Shown in pieces: positions 24,671 to 37,689 of a DNA stretch of 64,000 nt (positions are counted from its first letter, which is position 1; each line of letters opens with the position of its first letter). The notes beneath the pieces were generated by a model that was not told the origin of the DNA, did not search any database, and was given only the letters and a program-made list of their open reading frames with translations. Location of the stretch: contig OY365809.1 in NCBI GenBank assembly GCA_959347315.1, forward strand, positions 7,294,853 to 7,358,852, in the 5' to 3' direction. Origin of the DNA: Bimastos eiseni. Taxonomy: Eukaryota; Annelida; Clitellata; Crassiclitellata; Lumbricidae. Made by a program: the position numbers and the translations under genes.

Positions 24671-25000
24671 AACATTTTGTAGAGAAGCTTTGCATGGTAA
24701 TTATGGTTTTGGATTAAATATTGTTTTACTATTCTGTCCTCTTCACTGCATGCCATGTTGTAAAAAAAATAACGACACTGAAATGGCATCATTGTGATGT
24801 CAATTTTTAAATGGCACTGTGCATGATTATAAATATAATTAGTTTTTCACTTACGAGTTATATGCTTCTATTATCAAAAGCATTTTTATTATTTGGTATT
24901 TATTTCTCCAGTTATTGTAGACTGTAGAGGTTCATATTTTTTTCCCTTTGCAGTGTATATTTCAACTCTGATAATTTCGGGAAAAGACTTGATAGTGGCA

Positions 25001-28000
25001 ATGGCTGGAGACCCTGGTAGAACGCCTGCAATGATCGAAGATTTCGATCAGCAGGTGAGACCATTAATCGACATGGTTGATCGTCTCAGAGCGCTTGGCC
25101 TCGAAAAGGACGTCTCCCTTCCAGCCATCGTTGTCGTTGGTGATCAGAGTTCTGGAAAGAGTTCCGTCCTTGAGGCTCTGAGCGGAGTCCAGCTACCGCG
25201 TGGATCTGGTAGGCTCCACTGATCTCACTTAATTTATTTTGCATAATTTTACATATTTTATTTTAAGTTTGTAGATATTGTGCTCAATCACAACTTCAGA
25301 AAATGCAGTGGGGCATGAATACTTGTAGATAACAAACTGGAGAAAGTTTGATCATACATATTTGAGTCATTTTGGGGATTTAATTTTTGTTTAAATGGCA
25401 GGCACATACACATTTACAGAGGCAAACAGACACAGAGAAGTAATGAGGCAGACAGAGAGGGGAAGATGAAGAGAATATGACATTAGAAGTTTACCGATCA
25501 TTGACTGCACACTCTGTGACTGCATTGCTAACTGACATTTTGTCAAACAATGATGTCACAAGACAAGCACTCAGGTAGCAAGCAAAGAGATAAAATAAAG
25601 ATAGTCGGTAAAGTCAAATAAAGTAAGAGATAAAGACAGACGGACTACTGACAGAGGAAGAAGTCAGATAGACAGGCAGACAAACAGACAGACAGATGGA
25701 CCCACAGACAGACACATAGAGGTAGCAACAATTGTAATGGTTGTAAGCAGTCATACCTAGTGGTCCTAGCTGCTTTTGAGGATGTTACCTAGAAGGGAAC
25801 AATTTAGAACTGACAAGTGTGCTTTATTTTCGTTTCAGGCATCGTCACCAGGTGTCCTCTTGAACTGCGGATGAAATCCTGTGCCCCTGGTAAGGCGTGG
25901 AGTGGTCGCATTCGTTACCAGCCCCAAGGACACGACTTTGACAATGATGAGGATGACTTTGGAGTCGACGAACTGATTGACGATCCGGGCGAAGTCGACG
26001 CTCGAGTTAGAACTGGTATGTTCTGGAATTCTGCGAAGTGGAGTTGATTTGAGTCAATGCATGTGGTGTGTTATATGGGAGTCTATCTATCTGTTCTATT
26101 CAGAGCACCTTAATGCTAGATCTGAGAAATGTTCTTTCTTAGAAATATTCTCCACTGCTTCCAATCAATTCTTCTCTCCTACCTTCCCCTACTCCCTGTT
26201 TCTCTGATTGTCTGTGTCTTCATATCTTCCTGTCTGTGTGCCTCCTTCAACCTGAGAGTACCAGTCTATGTATCTATCTCTACCTTGCCTGTCTTTGTAT
26301 GTCACTGTATCTATGTGTCTGTGTGTTTGTCTGTGTCTGTTTCTGTCTCTTTTTACCCTCTTTTATTTAAAGTGTCTTATGTAAAGTTTGTTATGGACGG
26401 ATCGTTGGATTGTCCGATTCTTTCAACTCTTTTTCAGTATGTTCCCATCGACCTACAGAGCTGAAATTGTGCACACATTTCAGGCTTGCATGACAATGCA
26501 ATGTTTCAAATTTTTATGGACATAACTTAAAAAATTTAGAAAAAAGTGACACAAATTCTAAAAATTAAATATCGTTTAACCACTCGAACCAGTCCTCCTT
26601 GATGATCTCCACTCCGGCAAGTTTACATCATCAATGATATGTAATCAAAAATCTCTTAAGGAAATGGAAAGATTGTGCCATCTACCAGATAAAAGAGGGT
26701 CCTGAAAAACCCATGTTTCTACTTTAGCTTGTTAGACCTTTACTCTGGATCTGGCTGTTCTTTCCGTCTTTCGTAGCTTTTGTGGAAATTCAGTTGAAGG
26801 TCATTTTGCATCTTTTACATGTAATGCTCTTATTTATTTGTAAGTTTAGTCATTAACTGCTGCATTGTCAGTGGATAATTTGTTAATTAAATTATAGTGG
26901 CATGAATTCTTTTCTTTATAAGCCCAGAATCTTCTTGCTGGTCCGGATCGTGGCATAAGTACTGCCCGGATTTCGCTTGAAATCGTGTCGCCGGATGTTC
27001 CGAATTTGACTTTAATTGATCTGCCTGGAATCACACGTCTGAATGTCAATGGTCAAGACAGAGATGCCAGTCAAAAGGTAAACTCATGAGCAGTCGGATT
27101 TATTTATTGTTATTACTATCATTATGATTATCACTACCATTGTAATCTTTATTATAATTATTATTTATATTATTTTTGCTTATTATTATTTATTTTATTT
27201 TATTATTAGTGTTAATAAAAAAATTGTAGCATTGAAACAAACTGCTGATGAGTGGGATATAATTTGTTTTAGATCCGTATCATGATCAGTGAGTACATTA
27301 AAAAGGAGGAGACGATCATCCTGGCTGTTGTACCGGCCAATGTGGACATTGCTACAACGGAGGCCCTCCAGATGGCCAGAGAGGTTGATCGCGAGGGAAA
27401 AAGGACGCTTGGTAAATTCTCATATTATCTGCAGAAATTTATCAGATGTTATTTACTATATTGGTTAATTTTACTTTGAGGAAACCACAAATTAAACTCT
27501 GGTGTTTGTCACTGAATTGTTGGTTAATCACTAGGACAGTTTTGGGCTCTCATTCATTCCAAGTGGCTGGAATTCTATGTCCTATCATTTTTTAAGCTGT
27601 CATTGAGGTCTAGACTTTGACTTTGACACTGTGCTCCAGCTCAGGCCCTAATGAACTTGACTGTTTGGGTAAGCATGTTGAATTAGGCAAACAAGCTCAA
27701 GCTGACAGCTGTTTTGAATAAGTTTATCGTGTAAGAAATCTTTCCTCGGAATCCCGTGATGAATATCCAGCTCTAATGGATTACATTTTTTTATTGTGTT
27801 TTCAATTAAAACATAGATCATTTATTGATGCTTTGTGCATTGTATTAACGACACCACAGAAGTCGTTAAATAAGATTGTAATCTACTGTGATTAAGTGTG
27901 TGTCACTGTAATTGCTATGTCTTCTGATGATGTGATTGTTCTTTCTGGGTTTCTCTTCAGGTGTTGTTACTAAGCCAGATCTCATTGACCGAGGAGCGGA

Positions 28001-31000
28001 ACCGGAACTGATTGAGGTCGTGTCTAACACAAGGTACCACCTACGAAAAGGATACACACTGGTCAAGTGCCGTGGTCAGCAGGCCATCACCAGGAAAGTG
28101 TCCCTCCGAGAAGCACTAGACGAAGAAGAAGACTTTTTCGAAAATCATGCAGAACTGAGGTTTTAAATTAATTAGCTGTAATTATCAGTGATTATTAGTT
28201 ATTGCTATGATGATTTGTAAAGTATTTCGCACATTTTACCAGCTTTTACTTCAAATTTATTGTTGTTTTTTGGCTTCATAAAGTAGAAACCTCTGCATGA
28301 TGAACTGAATGAGGAAGATTGGTTCTTTGAAAATCATCCACTTTTGAGGTTCCCATAATTAGTTAGCTGTAATTATTAACCCTCAGAGGCTAACCACTAA
28401 AGAAATCACATATTGGCTAACCTGGGGTGAGTTTTTCAACCCACAATATTTGAGGCGTCTGACATAAAATTGTACAATATTTGGTTAACAGCGCTAGTGG
28501 TATCGTGCTCCACATGAAATTGTGAAACAGAGAAACCTAATTAATGTCAAATATCGGTACTAACATAGATCCTACAGTCCTCAAAGCATAAAGTTCTCAC
28601 ACATGTCCTTTACAACATGTGCCTCTAGCCTAGTCTTTTTCTCAATTGTATTGCCCATTTCAAGAGATGCCTATAAGCTTACATTTAGTTTTGCCATCTT
28701 TAGAAATCGGACAGATGTTATCAAACTCTAGTTGTTTATCACCATCAATGTCATCATTTTCAGTCTGATATCAATATAGAGGCAGTCAGCCTTCGAGGCA
28801 TCCTAAGCGCTAGTTTTCAAAAGCATGGCTAAGATGGACGTCAGTCACGTGACCATTCATCACGAATGAGACAGACAGAAAGTCATAAAATATATCAAAT
28901 GAAGCAGAAATCATCTGGGATCAGATACACCAAAGCACATTGCTTAGCGACAAAGGTATAAAACACAGCAGCACAAATGCCGACAGTGGGGTGAAGAATT
29001 CACCCCAGGTTAGCCTCTAAGGGTTAATGATAATAATGTCAAAATATATTTGGTATGTCTCGCAGTCTGACTGCACTTTGCCCAAACGATTGTCTGGTTC
29101 CTGTAAAAAATATCTTCGAGTTATACCCCACAAGAGATTTGTTTACTTAATTTTTGGAATTATTCTGTTTGTAGATTGATTCTCACACTAGGCAATGAGA
29201 AATCCCTCTGAATAGCAGGAACTTGACAATTCACTTCGCTAAACAGCTTTCTTTTTCAATATTGCTATAAGTCTAACATGGATATTTGTGTTTTGTCTCT
29301 TGAAGTGATTTGCCCGATGATACTGTTGGAATGCGAAACCTTTCTAAAAAACTTACGAAGGTCTTGGTTGAGCATATCAAGGTTTGATTGTCCTTCTTTT
29401 ACTTAGTGAAACTCATTGTGCATTTGTTGACTTTGTTGTATCACTGATGATGACAACATTGGTAATGATTGGATGGTGTTAATGATCTCCATGATATTTC
29501 TACAGTGCCTTTCGAGAACCTTTGAACATTGATGCGTGCATGATCTACAGTGTGCAAGTGAAGAAATGGAATTTCATCTGCTTTTTTATAGATTGACGTT
29601 GCTAAATCTGCTCTGGGCAGAACTTTATATTTATTTGTAGTCACTAGTATTATTATTTCTGTTATTATTATTATTATTGTTATTATTATTATTATCAGAA
29701 ACTGTTTTGAAATGCCCCAAAACAGATTGGTGCTTCATTGACTCATTGAAACCTTAAAAGGAAGGTAACAGGTTTGGAGATATACACAGTTCCTAATTAT
29801 CAAGTAATATTGCATCCCCTTTGTTTTCATGTGCTACCATTTGAAGACTAGAATTAGCAAATTGCCTGAATATAGTTTTTCAATGATGGTTTAATTTTTG
29901 AGTGTGTATTTTCAATGTTTTTGAAAGTGTATTTTCAAAATCTGATTTCTTTCTTTCAGGAAAACCTTCCTGCCTTAAAGGTTGAGGTGCGGGAAAAAAT
30001 GGAGAAAGTGAACTGTGATTTGGCCAAACTAGGCGATGGATTACCGATAGAAAAAAACCAACTCATGCTTGTTCTCACCCGGGTTAGCAAAGACTGATTG
30101 CAAACATAAAAATAGAAAATTTATTTGTTTAGTACTTCTAAGAGATGTCATCTACATGGCTGTCAGTAATTTGGAAAGTGAGGTATACCTGAAATGAATA
30201 TTTTACAATGTACATTAGTTAGCAAAACTATCCACAGTGAGCCGAAATAGTCGCCAGTGATGGACCCACCCACTAAGGCTGTCAAAATATTTGGAAATCG
30301 CGGCCAGGTACCTGTCGACCCACTAACCGGGTACTCGACTGCACAGACGTTTTGTTAGGAAATGTATGAAATGCTGGGAGACTGGAAAAAAGCAGCTTCA
30401 TGCCTACTCTAATATTCTATAGTCTATGTTGTAGGTTTGTTGTTTTAGACTTTTAATTTAAAATATTATATTTGTAATTTATAACTATAAAAACGTAATA
30501 TGATCAGTGAACATTTCTAGTATATGTTCAGGTAAAATTGCGCATTTTTACGGAGTGTTGGGCACCTGAGAATCGACTTCATTGCCCAGGCAGTCAGTCT
30601 CGGGTGGCCCCGGGCTCCTTTGACAGCTTTACCACCCACACATTTGGAACCATATGTTCAGCTATTTGTGCGAATACATCATCTTTCATGGTGTTAGATG
30701 TTTGTTTATTTTGTCAAACCATTCACTGTTGAATTTGTTTGTTTTTACAGACTTTGCAGCTATATACGGAAACACTGGGGAAGATTGGCGAGGGAGACAC
30801 GCGAATGGGGAATGAAAACAGCCACGACCTAAATCCATACAAAAGAGCGCGAGTGGCGTTCCATAAGTTTGCAGAAGAAGTGAACACGAACATTCCAAGT
30901 AGGACTGATTCAGCTTCCTTTGAATTCTGTCCAGTAACAATATCTAGGGCATCATTTCAGTTTGGTCGTAATAATTTCAAATCTTGCCAAACAAAAGACC

Positions 31001-34000
31001 ACACATATGCGAGGGTGGACACTGGACAGTAATTTTTCTATATTGTAGTATATCAGTTGATAAACCTAACTGACATCACATTTAAAGTACAGTAACAGCT
31101 AAAAATATCTATTTTCTCCTTAATTTTAAATGACTTTGATGCCTCAGCACAAGGAACTAGACCATATGGTTTGTAGAGTTTAACAGATGCAAACCCATCC
31201 TCGGGTGAAGTTTTCCACCAAATTATTGGTCATATCAGATATGACTTGTAGCTAAAATGACAATCATAACTGTAAGCTCAAGATTTCTTCAGCGTTAACG
31301 AAGGCGAGTTCACGGGAACCAGCTTATTCACAGGTGCTTAATCAAAACAAAATCGACATGCAGAGAGTCAAAATTCAGAGAGTCCGGCAGGCAGACAGTC
31401 AGACGCTAAAGTGGATGGTGTTTTGAGTTGAAACAATAAGGGAGGTAAGAAGAGGAATCAGGATAGGATGTGTGCAAATGGAGTGTTTTCAGCTTTGAGT
31501 GAAAACTTGTGGGGAGAATCAGAGACAGCAAAAGATGAGGTTTATGGAGTTCGTAGGATGGATCGGATATTTGTTGTAATACTGGCTGGAGTTAATTCCA
31601 AAAGATGTGCAACTGCTATGGCTATGGGATAAGTTGCAAATTTCGGTGTGAGGCAATGGAAGAGAAATGGGTTGAAAAAAGTGGTGGGACCATGAGTAAA
31701 TGTTGAAGTCAGAAAGGCAGGGAGGGTTTTTCAATCCTCCCAGCCTTCCTCAACCCATCACTTGTTTGTGGTTCACACCATTTGATGATCAAAATATCTT
31801 TTTGGCTGTTTAGTTGAAATGTTGCACTCAGATGCTATTAATGTTCCTAAGTACATTTTACTTGTTCTTATGCTTAAGACCAGAATACTTGCCCTCATAC
31901 TTGTGCATCATTCAATGTTGACTTGTCCTTGACTTGATTCAATCAGATCTTCGTATTATTGTGTTTCTTCAGAATCGACTGATAGGCGTTTTATGGAGAA
32001 GGTTAAAGAGCAGATCAAGCAGACGCGTGGCCGTGAGCTTCCAAGATTCATCAGCTACCAGGCATGTGAGGAGCTGATCATTGAGGTCATTGCTAAGCTT
32101 CGTCAACCAGCGAAGATCTGCCTTGTCGAAGTCAACGAGATTATTCACTCCATTATGAACGACATCGCCAAAAGGACAGTCGGTCAATATAAAGACCTGG
32201 AAAGGGCTGTCAAGGCAGGTCTTCTTTGTCTATCTAGACTATCTACACAAAAACGTGAGGACATGTTTTAGCTATCATTAGATTTCGGTTTAGTACAGTG
32301 AGGCAAAATGGTAACTCTGGTGGTAGATGATTCATTTTCTAGAGTTAGACCTGATATCCCATTGGTTGTCTTGTGAATAGCAATGAGGTAATTTCTATTC
32401 TTGGGTGAGCATTAGCACTTTTGAGGAGTTACTCTTGTAAGAAGGTTAGATACAAGATGAAGATAGAAGAGAGGCAAGGAATGAGAAGAATGTGTGGGTA
32501 ATGAAAGTGGTGGAAGGAGAAACGGGGAAGCAACAGAGGATTTTGTCCAGAAAGGATATTGTGCCAAGTCAGCACCATTGCTCTGCACAACACAGAAAGA
32601 GAAGAACAAGAAGAGCAGTCTGTTGAGGCAGTCATGGTATGAATTGTCAAGGAGTGACAAGGACCTCATTTTCTCTGCCTTAGAAGTGTTGCGAATAGGT
32701 AATTTTTTCAGGGGTTTTTGAGGTCCTTAAAAGATGCTATATAAAGTGTCTCAATACGTACATACATTGATATGTTCTGTGATATTGAAATCTAATGATG
32801 AAACAGGAAACTCATAATATAATAAGACTTAGGTTTTGGTATAACTAATTAATCACCTTTTTAAGTACCAAATGTATCTACATTTATGTGGCTAGCGATC
32901 CCTAACATATCGTGTTCCTCACTGATTTTATTTGTTTGATTATTTAACATTGTTATTGTACATCGCAAAAATCACGAGTCAGGGCTTGGGACATATGACT
33001 TAATCGAGACTAAATGGATCAGTTTCGTTTTTTCCATGGCCGTCGAATATATTGCTTTTAAGGTGTATTTTATTTTAAGATGTTTATTTCTGCGATGTTT
33101 GTATTTACCAAGACCTTATATCGACTTTAAATCACATAAGTAAATTAAGTGGAAGAGGTGAATGATGACCATGTTGTCTGGTCAGCTCTCATTGTTACCG
33201 GTGTTTCTTTCAATCAGGACCGGGTTCAGGATATACAGCTCAAGGCAAGGGACGTCTGCGATAAGGAACTGGATAAGATTTTCAAACAGGAGGCGCTTGT
33301 CTTCACTCAAGATCGAACTTACAGCGCCACCTATGGTCTGCTTTTCTACTTTACGATGCCAGAAAGACTATTCCCACGATCATTTAGCAGATAATTATGT
33401 AGTTAAGTGAGTAAATAAGCAAGTAGTGAAGTTTAGGTAGCTCGCTCATTGAAAAGCCCCAGAAATGTGTTGTGGAAGAGAAAGGTCTTTGTCACCCCAT
33501 CGACATCTACACACCAACACCAGAACACTTTTTTACCTCCCAAATAGTGGATCCATTTATTGTGATGAGGGGTTTTCCTATGAAAAATATTGTGACAATT
33601 AACATGTTGTGAAAATGACAACACTCCAGATCCAGAGAGTTATATGCCACAGTGATGCTGATGATGAGGATGATGACGACGACGATAGCGATGATGACGA
33701 TGACAACGGCAATGATGATGATGACAACAGCAATGATGATGATGACAATGGCAATGATGATGATGATGATGGCAATGATGATGATGACAACAGCAATGAT
33801 GATGATGACAATGGCAATGATGATGATGATGATGGCAATGATGATGATGACAACAGCAATGATGATGATGACAATGGCAATGATGATGATGATGATGGCA
33901 ATGATGATGATGACAATGGCAATGATGATGATGATGATGATGATGATGGCAATGATGATGATGACAATGGCAATGATGATGATGATGATGGCAATGATGA

Positions 34001-35037
34001 TGATGACAATGGCAATGATGATGATGATGATGGCAATGATGATGATGACAATGGCAATGATGATGATGATGATGTTGATGATGGCAATGATGATGATGAC
34101 AATGGCAATGATGATGATGATGACGGCAATGATGATGATGACAATGGCAATGATGATGATGATGATGATGATGATGGCAATGATGATGATGACAATGGCA
34201 ATGATGATGATGATGATGGCAATGATGATGATGACAATGGCAATGATGATGATGATGATGGCAATGATGATGATGACAACAGCAATGATGATGATGACAA
34301 TGGCAATGATGATGATGGCAATGATGATGATGACAATGGCAATGATGATGATGACAATGGCAATGATGATGATGATGATGGCAATGATGATGATGACAAT
34401 GGCAATGATGATGATGATGATGGCAATGATGATGATGACAATGGCAATGATGATGATGATGATGGCAATGATGATGATGACAATGGCAATGATGATGATG
34501 ATGATGGCAATGATGATGATGACAATGGCAATGATGATGATGATGATGATGATGATGGCAATGATGATGATGACAATGGCAATGATGATGATGATGATGG
34601 CAATGATGATGATGACAATGGCAATGATGATGATGATGATGGCAATGATGATGATGACAATGGCAATGATGATGATGATGATGATGGCAATGATGATGAT
34701 GACAATGGCAATGATGATGATGATGATGGCAATGATGATGATGACAATGGCAATGATGATGATGATGATGATGATGATGGCAATGATGATGATGACAATG
34801 GCAATGATGATGAAATAATAATACCTAAGTGACTCATCAATTGTTCAGATGAAAATCTTGAAAATTAAGATGGCAGTCTGAAAGTCATGACACACTCGCT
34901 TTTTTCTTGTTGTAGTTGTAAGTACCCAGTATTTAACTTAACAAATGTTTTGTGTAGCACCTATTTTGTGATCTTGAAGAATGAATGAACAATTAAGTCA
35001 GAATTGAAATCCGGGAAAGCTCTGCCACTGTGATTTA

Positions 35038-35072
<35 letters not shown>

Positions 35073-36291
35073 CTGTTCCTTCATAGGTGCTGCATAGTGG
35101 CATATGTCATATGTGTATATTTTAGATTGTGTCCTGGAAATAAAGCATAACGAGGGAGCGCAGCTGGTTCGCCAGAGACCGCCTCTGATCCCAAAAGCCG
35201 TGACGTCGATGACACTATTCAACGATAATTACTCACCTGAGGAACACCTAAAAGACGAGGCAGAGCACACCTTTGACATGATCATGTCCTACATGAACGT
35301 GAGTGTGTCCAGTAAATTAATGATCGCAACACTAGAGCTGATTGTCAGTCGGAATACACCATAACTTTGTCAGTAAATGACTCTGAGAAGCTGTCTCTTT
35401 GTGTGGTTTCTTGGTATTGTGTAACAAATGTCATGCTTAGCAACACTGACTGAGCTGTGCTGTAAATACAGAGTAGGTATTATGCATAAAGTACACTTGT
35501 GACTTGTTAAGACGTGGTATGCAAAACGTGTCGCTATATGCAAATTCTGAAATAATATGGTCCATTACTAAGTAGTTTAGTTGTAGAAAAGGGTCTCATT
35601 TAGCAGGTCTAGTTTATACGAGGTTTTCAAGGACTGAAAATGTATATGGTGAAATTGGATGTTTAACTTATATCCAACTGTGTAATTCTGTCTTGCTTAT
35701 AAAATTCATCCTTAAATGTACTGACATAAATGTTTTCATTGTTTACTTTAAACCATGTGTCATAAGGTTTAAATACACATTTAGTCGGGAGTTTTGTTGT
35801 TAAAACATTTATTCAAATTCTTCAAACATGCATACTCACTTTATATCCAACGCACAATATGCCTTTAACTACCTCACCTTGGGATCTGGATGTCAGAGGA
35901 ACTAAACCTATCGATATTTGTCTGGCCGAGCACCTGTGAAGAAGTTAAATTTCACGACTTTAAGTAATGTCTTATTGATGATGAAGAAATTCTGGGCTCA
36001 TGATTGCGAGTTCAACTTTGTGTTTGTCGTGGTGTCCATTCCTTTTTGTTAGAGTGATGGTTTTGAATTCAGGTTTCTGGTCGACGCATCTGTGACACTG
36101 TTCCGATGACCATTCTCTACTACATGGTCAAGGATCTGTGCGACTCGATCCGTGCCCAGATCTGGGCACTTCTCTCGGAGGATCCAAGTCGACTCTTGTC
36201 GGAAGAACCGGAGATCGCCATCCGACGACAAGGTCTGCGGAAAAAGGCGGAAAGGCTCCAGATTGCTCAGCTTGAACTGCGAAAATTCTGA
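25001..36291 (+). CDS. Mx: Mx-like dynamin-family GTPase, complete
   Basis: Cytoplasmic dynamin-like GTPase. In vertebrates Mx proteins form rings that restrict viruses, and the role in this animal is inferred. Exons: 25001-25208, 25839-26015, 26923-27077, 27273-27411, 27961-28159, 29306-29381, 29960-30082, 30751-30898, 31973-32214, 33218-33335, 35126-35298, 36073-36291. All phases agree, giving 1977 bases and 658 residues (vertebrate MxA is 662). Motifs: P-loop GDQSSGKS (47-54), switch-I threonine in GIVTRC (about 73), DLPG (161-164), TKPD (230-233), KCRGQQ (about 262). Stalk follows, with RGRELPRF in exon 9, then a GTPase-effector helix in the last exon ending LELRKF. There is no transmembrane or PH domain, which excludes dynamin proper. 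The start ATG has a good context (GCAATGG) and is the first ATG of its exon. Intron 9 appears to use a GC donor. An AATAAA at 37052 fits a 3' UTR of about 760 bases. Confidence 0.95.
28285..28375 (+). pseudogene. duplicated tail of Mx exon 5
   Basis: Within Mx intron 5, this stretch reads [19 protein letters not shown] and then a GT. It parallels the true exon end ([16 protein letters not shown], ending 28159), with the same splice phase and a following intron copy (AATTAGTTAGCTGTAATTATTA against AATTAATTAGCTGTAATTAT). The offset is about 189 bases. It lacks the upstream two-thirds of the exon (TKPD etc.). An AG-AG (AAAGTAG) precedes it, but a stop (TAG) lies there in some frames. I read it as a partial exon duplication, now probably intronic. 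Confidence 0.7.
28380..29023. mobile_element. piggyBac-like MITE with TTAA target site
   Basis: The ends are CCCTCAGAGGCTAACC (left) and, reverse strand, CCCTTAGAGGCTAACC (right), flanked on both sides by TTAA. Both ends also share GGCTAACCTGGGGTGA further in; on the left this is displaced by about 25 inserted bases. It is 644 bases with no transposase. TTAA plus CCC termini is the signature of piggyBac-type elements. It is inserted in the duplicated intron copy described at 28285-28375. Confidence 0.85.
33650..34815. repeat. GAT-rich minisatellite, 1.2 kb, in Mx intron 10
   Basis: Tandem 21-base units alternate between GGCAATGATGATGATGACAA(T) and a GAT-only version, with occasional 9-base expansions and three AACAGC variants. 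Because no stop codon can arise in the unit, three long open frames (about 390-410 codons, both strands) run through it, reading poly-Asp/Asn-Gly, poly-Met or poly-Ser. They lie wholly in the intron between exons 33218-33335 and 35126-35298. Confidence 0.97.
35041..35070. repeat. (AT)n microsatellite
   Basis: About 15 AT dinucleotides in Mx intron 10, 55 bases before the acceptor of exon 11. Confidence 0.95.
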
Positions 36292-37051
36292 TTCAGTTCA
36301 ATGGTGTCACACGTTTGGGATGCTTAGTACAGTTTGTAGTGCTTGGGATAGACGATTAGGTTTGAACTAATAGGTTTAGCGAATTCCAACTTATTCTTGT
36401 GAATCTGACATCAATTGGCTTTTTCGTCGTTGTCTTATTTTGATGGATTTTACACAATAGTTCTCGGTTATATGTAGGCTGTGAGAACGGAGTCTTAGTA
36501 TCACTTCATATAAAAAATTCCTCTGCCTCGATCAGGCACAGAACCCGAGATCCTGCACTTCCTTTATCGTGTGAATTGAAACTCCAGTGTCATGCCTTCA
36601 ATTTTTAAGCCTTCTGAGATATTCAGAAGCTCCTTTTCGTTCTTGATCATGTTGTTAGTCAACCTCTTTTGAAGATTTAAACTGGCTTCATTTTGAAATC
36701 ATACCAATGAAACAATTGATATAAGACAGTTAGATGAGGTTAAAAGACAGAACTCGTAAGTGGTTCCCAATCAGCACAAAGCAATGTCCAAATAGATTAT
36801 TTGTTTGTTTCTGAGAGGATTTGTACCGTTATATTATGAAAGTTTTTACTACTGTTGTAATTGTACATGAGTAATTTTTCAAGTGGTCTTAAATAATGTA
36901 CTGATGCTTATTTGAAATGTAAATTATTTGCTTTGCACTTTGAAGTAGAGTAGTGACTGAATGATTTCTACAGCAGAATCTACGTATAATGATGCACATC
37001 ATTCATCGTCTTCAACTTCTGATGCCAGCCATTTGGTGGCAGTTGGTGCGA

Positions 37052-37057
37052 AATAAA
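37052..37057 (+). terminator. probable Mx polyadenylation signal
   Basis: Canonical AATAAA about 760 bases after the Mx stop codon, followed within 30 bases by T/TG-rich sequence (TCTGTTCTCACGTTTTGTC). It is the first canonical hexamer I noticed in the expected range. Confidence 0.5.
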
Positions 37058-37124
37058 TGAGTCTTTCAGTTATCTGTTCTCACGTTTTGTCAAAGTTATT
37101 TGCTTCATTTATATTGTATATCTA

Positions 37125-37450
37125 ACAGTGGCGTTACCAGTACTCTGAGGTTGGGGCAAAAAGCCCATAATGAATACGGGGCATGGGGAGCGTCGCGAGC
37201 TCCCCATCGGGATCTGGAGCAAAGCTCCAGGACACTGCACAATATTAAGCATTTCATGCCAAATGGAGTACATTTTTGACTCTTGTTTGCCTCAAATGTT
37301 TCAACTATAATTATGAAATCTAGATTATATGCAACTGTGAAATATCAGATCACAAGCAACGTTGGGTGCCCCATATAAAAACTCATCGGATTTGCACAAA
37401 TCCCAAGACCAAGCCTGGGCCTCCTCATGCCCCATGGCAATGCTAATGAT
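37125..37450. mobile_element. degenerate inverted-repeat element
   Basis: It starts CAGTGGCGTTACCAGTAC and ends with CCATGGCAATGCTAATG, whose reverse complement (CATTAGCATTGCCATGG) weakly mirrors the start. The interior includes GGGGCAAAAAGCCC and GCCCCAT stretches. It may be an old hAT- or other MITE-type copy, and the ends are too decayed to classify. Confidence 0.3.
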
Positions 37451-37689
37451 ATCTAGCAAAGTTGTGGACTTAACATGCTTCCCTTTCCTTTGCATGTGAC
37501 ACACATTCTGCGATTAGGTCAACTGGCATTCTCATTTCCATTTGGGACCAAGTTATCAGCTCTTCATCGAAATGAAATCTTGAATCCTGATGGGACACGA
37601 TTGAATGTATTGTAATCTACAGGGCTCTTCTTGGCTTACAACCCAGAACTGTGTAAATGCTAAAATTGTTTTGAAATTCTTGAAATTTG

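Noticed and set aside
24441..24792. Minus-strand frames across the gap
   Set aside because: They contain the 200 N; no real sequence supports them.
24893..25000. Upstream in-frame start of Mx reading MVFISPVIV
   Set aside because: A strong acceptor (TTTCCCTTTGCAG) lies between it and the conserved start, so it is intronic. MAGDPG at 25001 is the first ATG of the exon.
33599..34840. Open frames of about 390-413 codons on both strands, poly-Asp/Asn, poly-Met and poly-Ser
   Set aside because: They follow from the stop-free GAT-rich repeat and lie wholly in Mx intron 10. Overlapping frames on both strands cannot all be coding.
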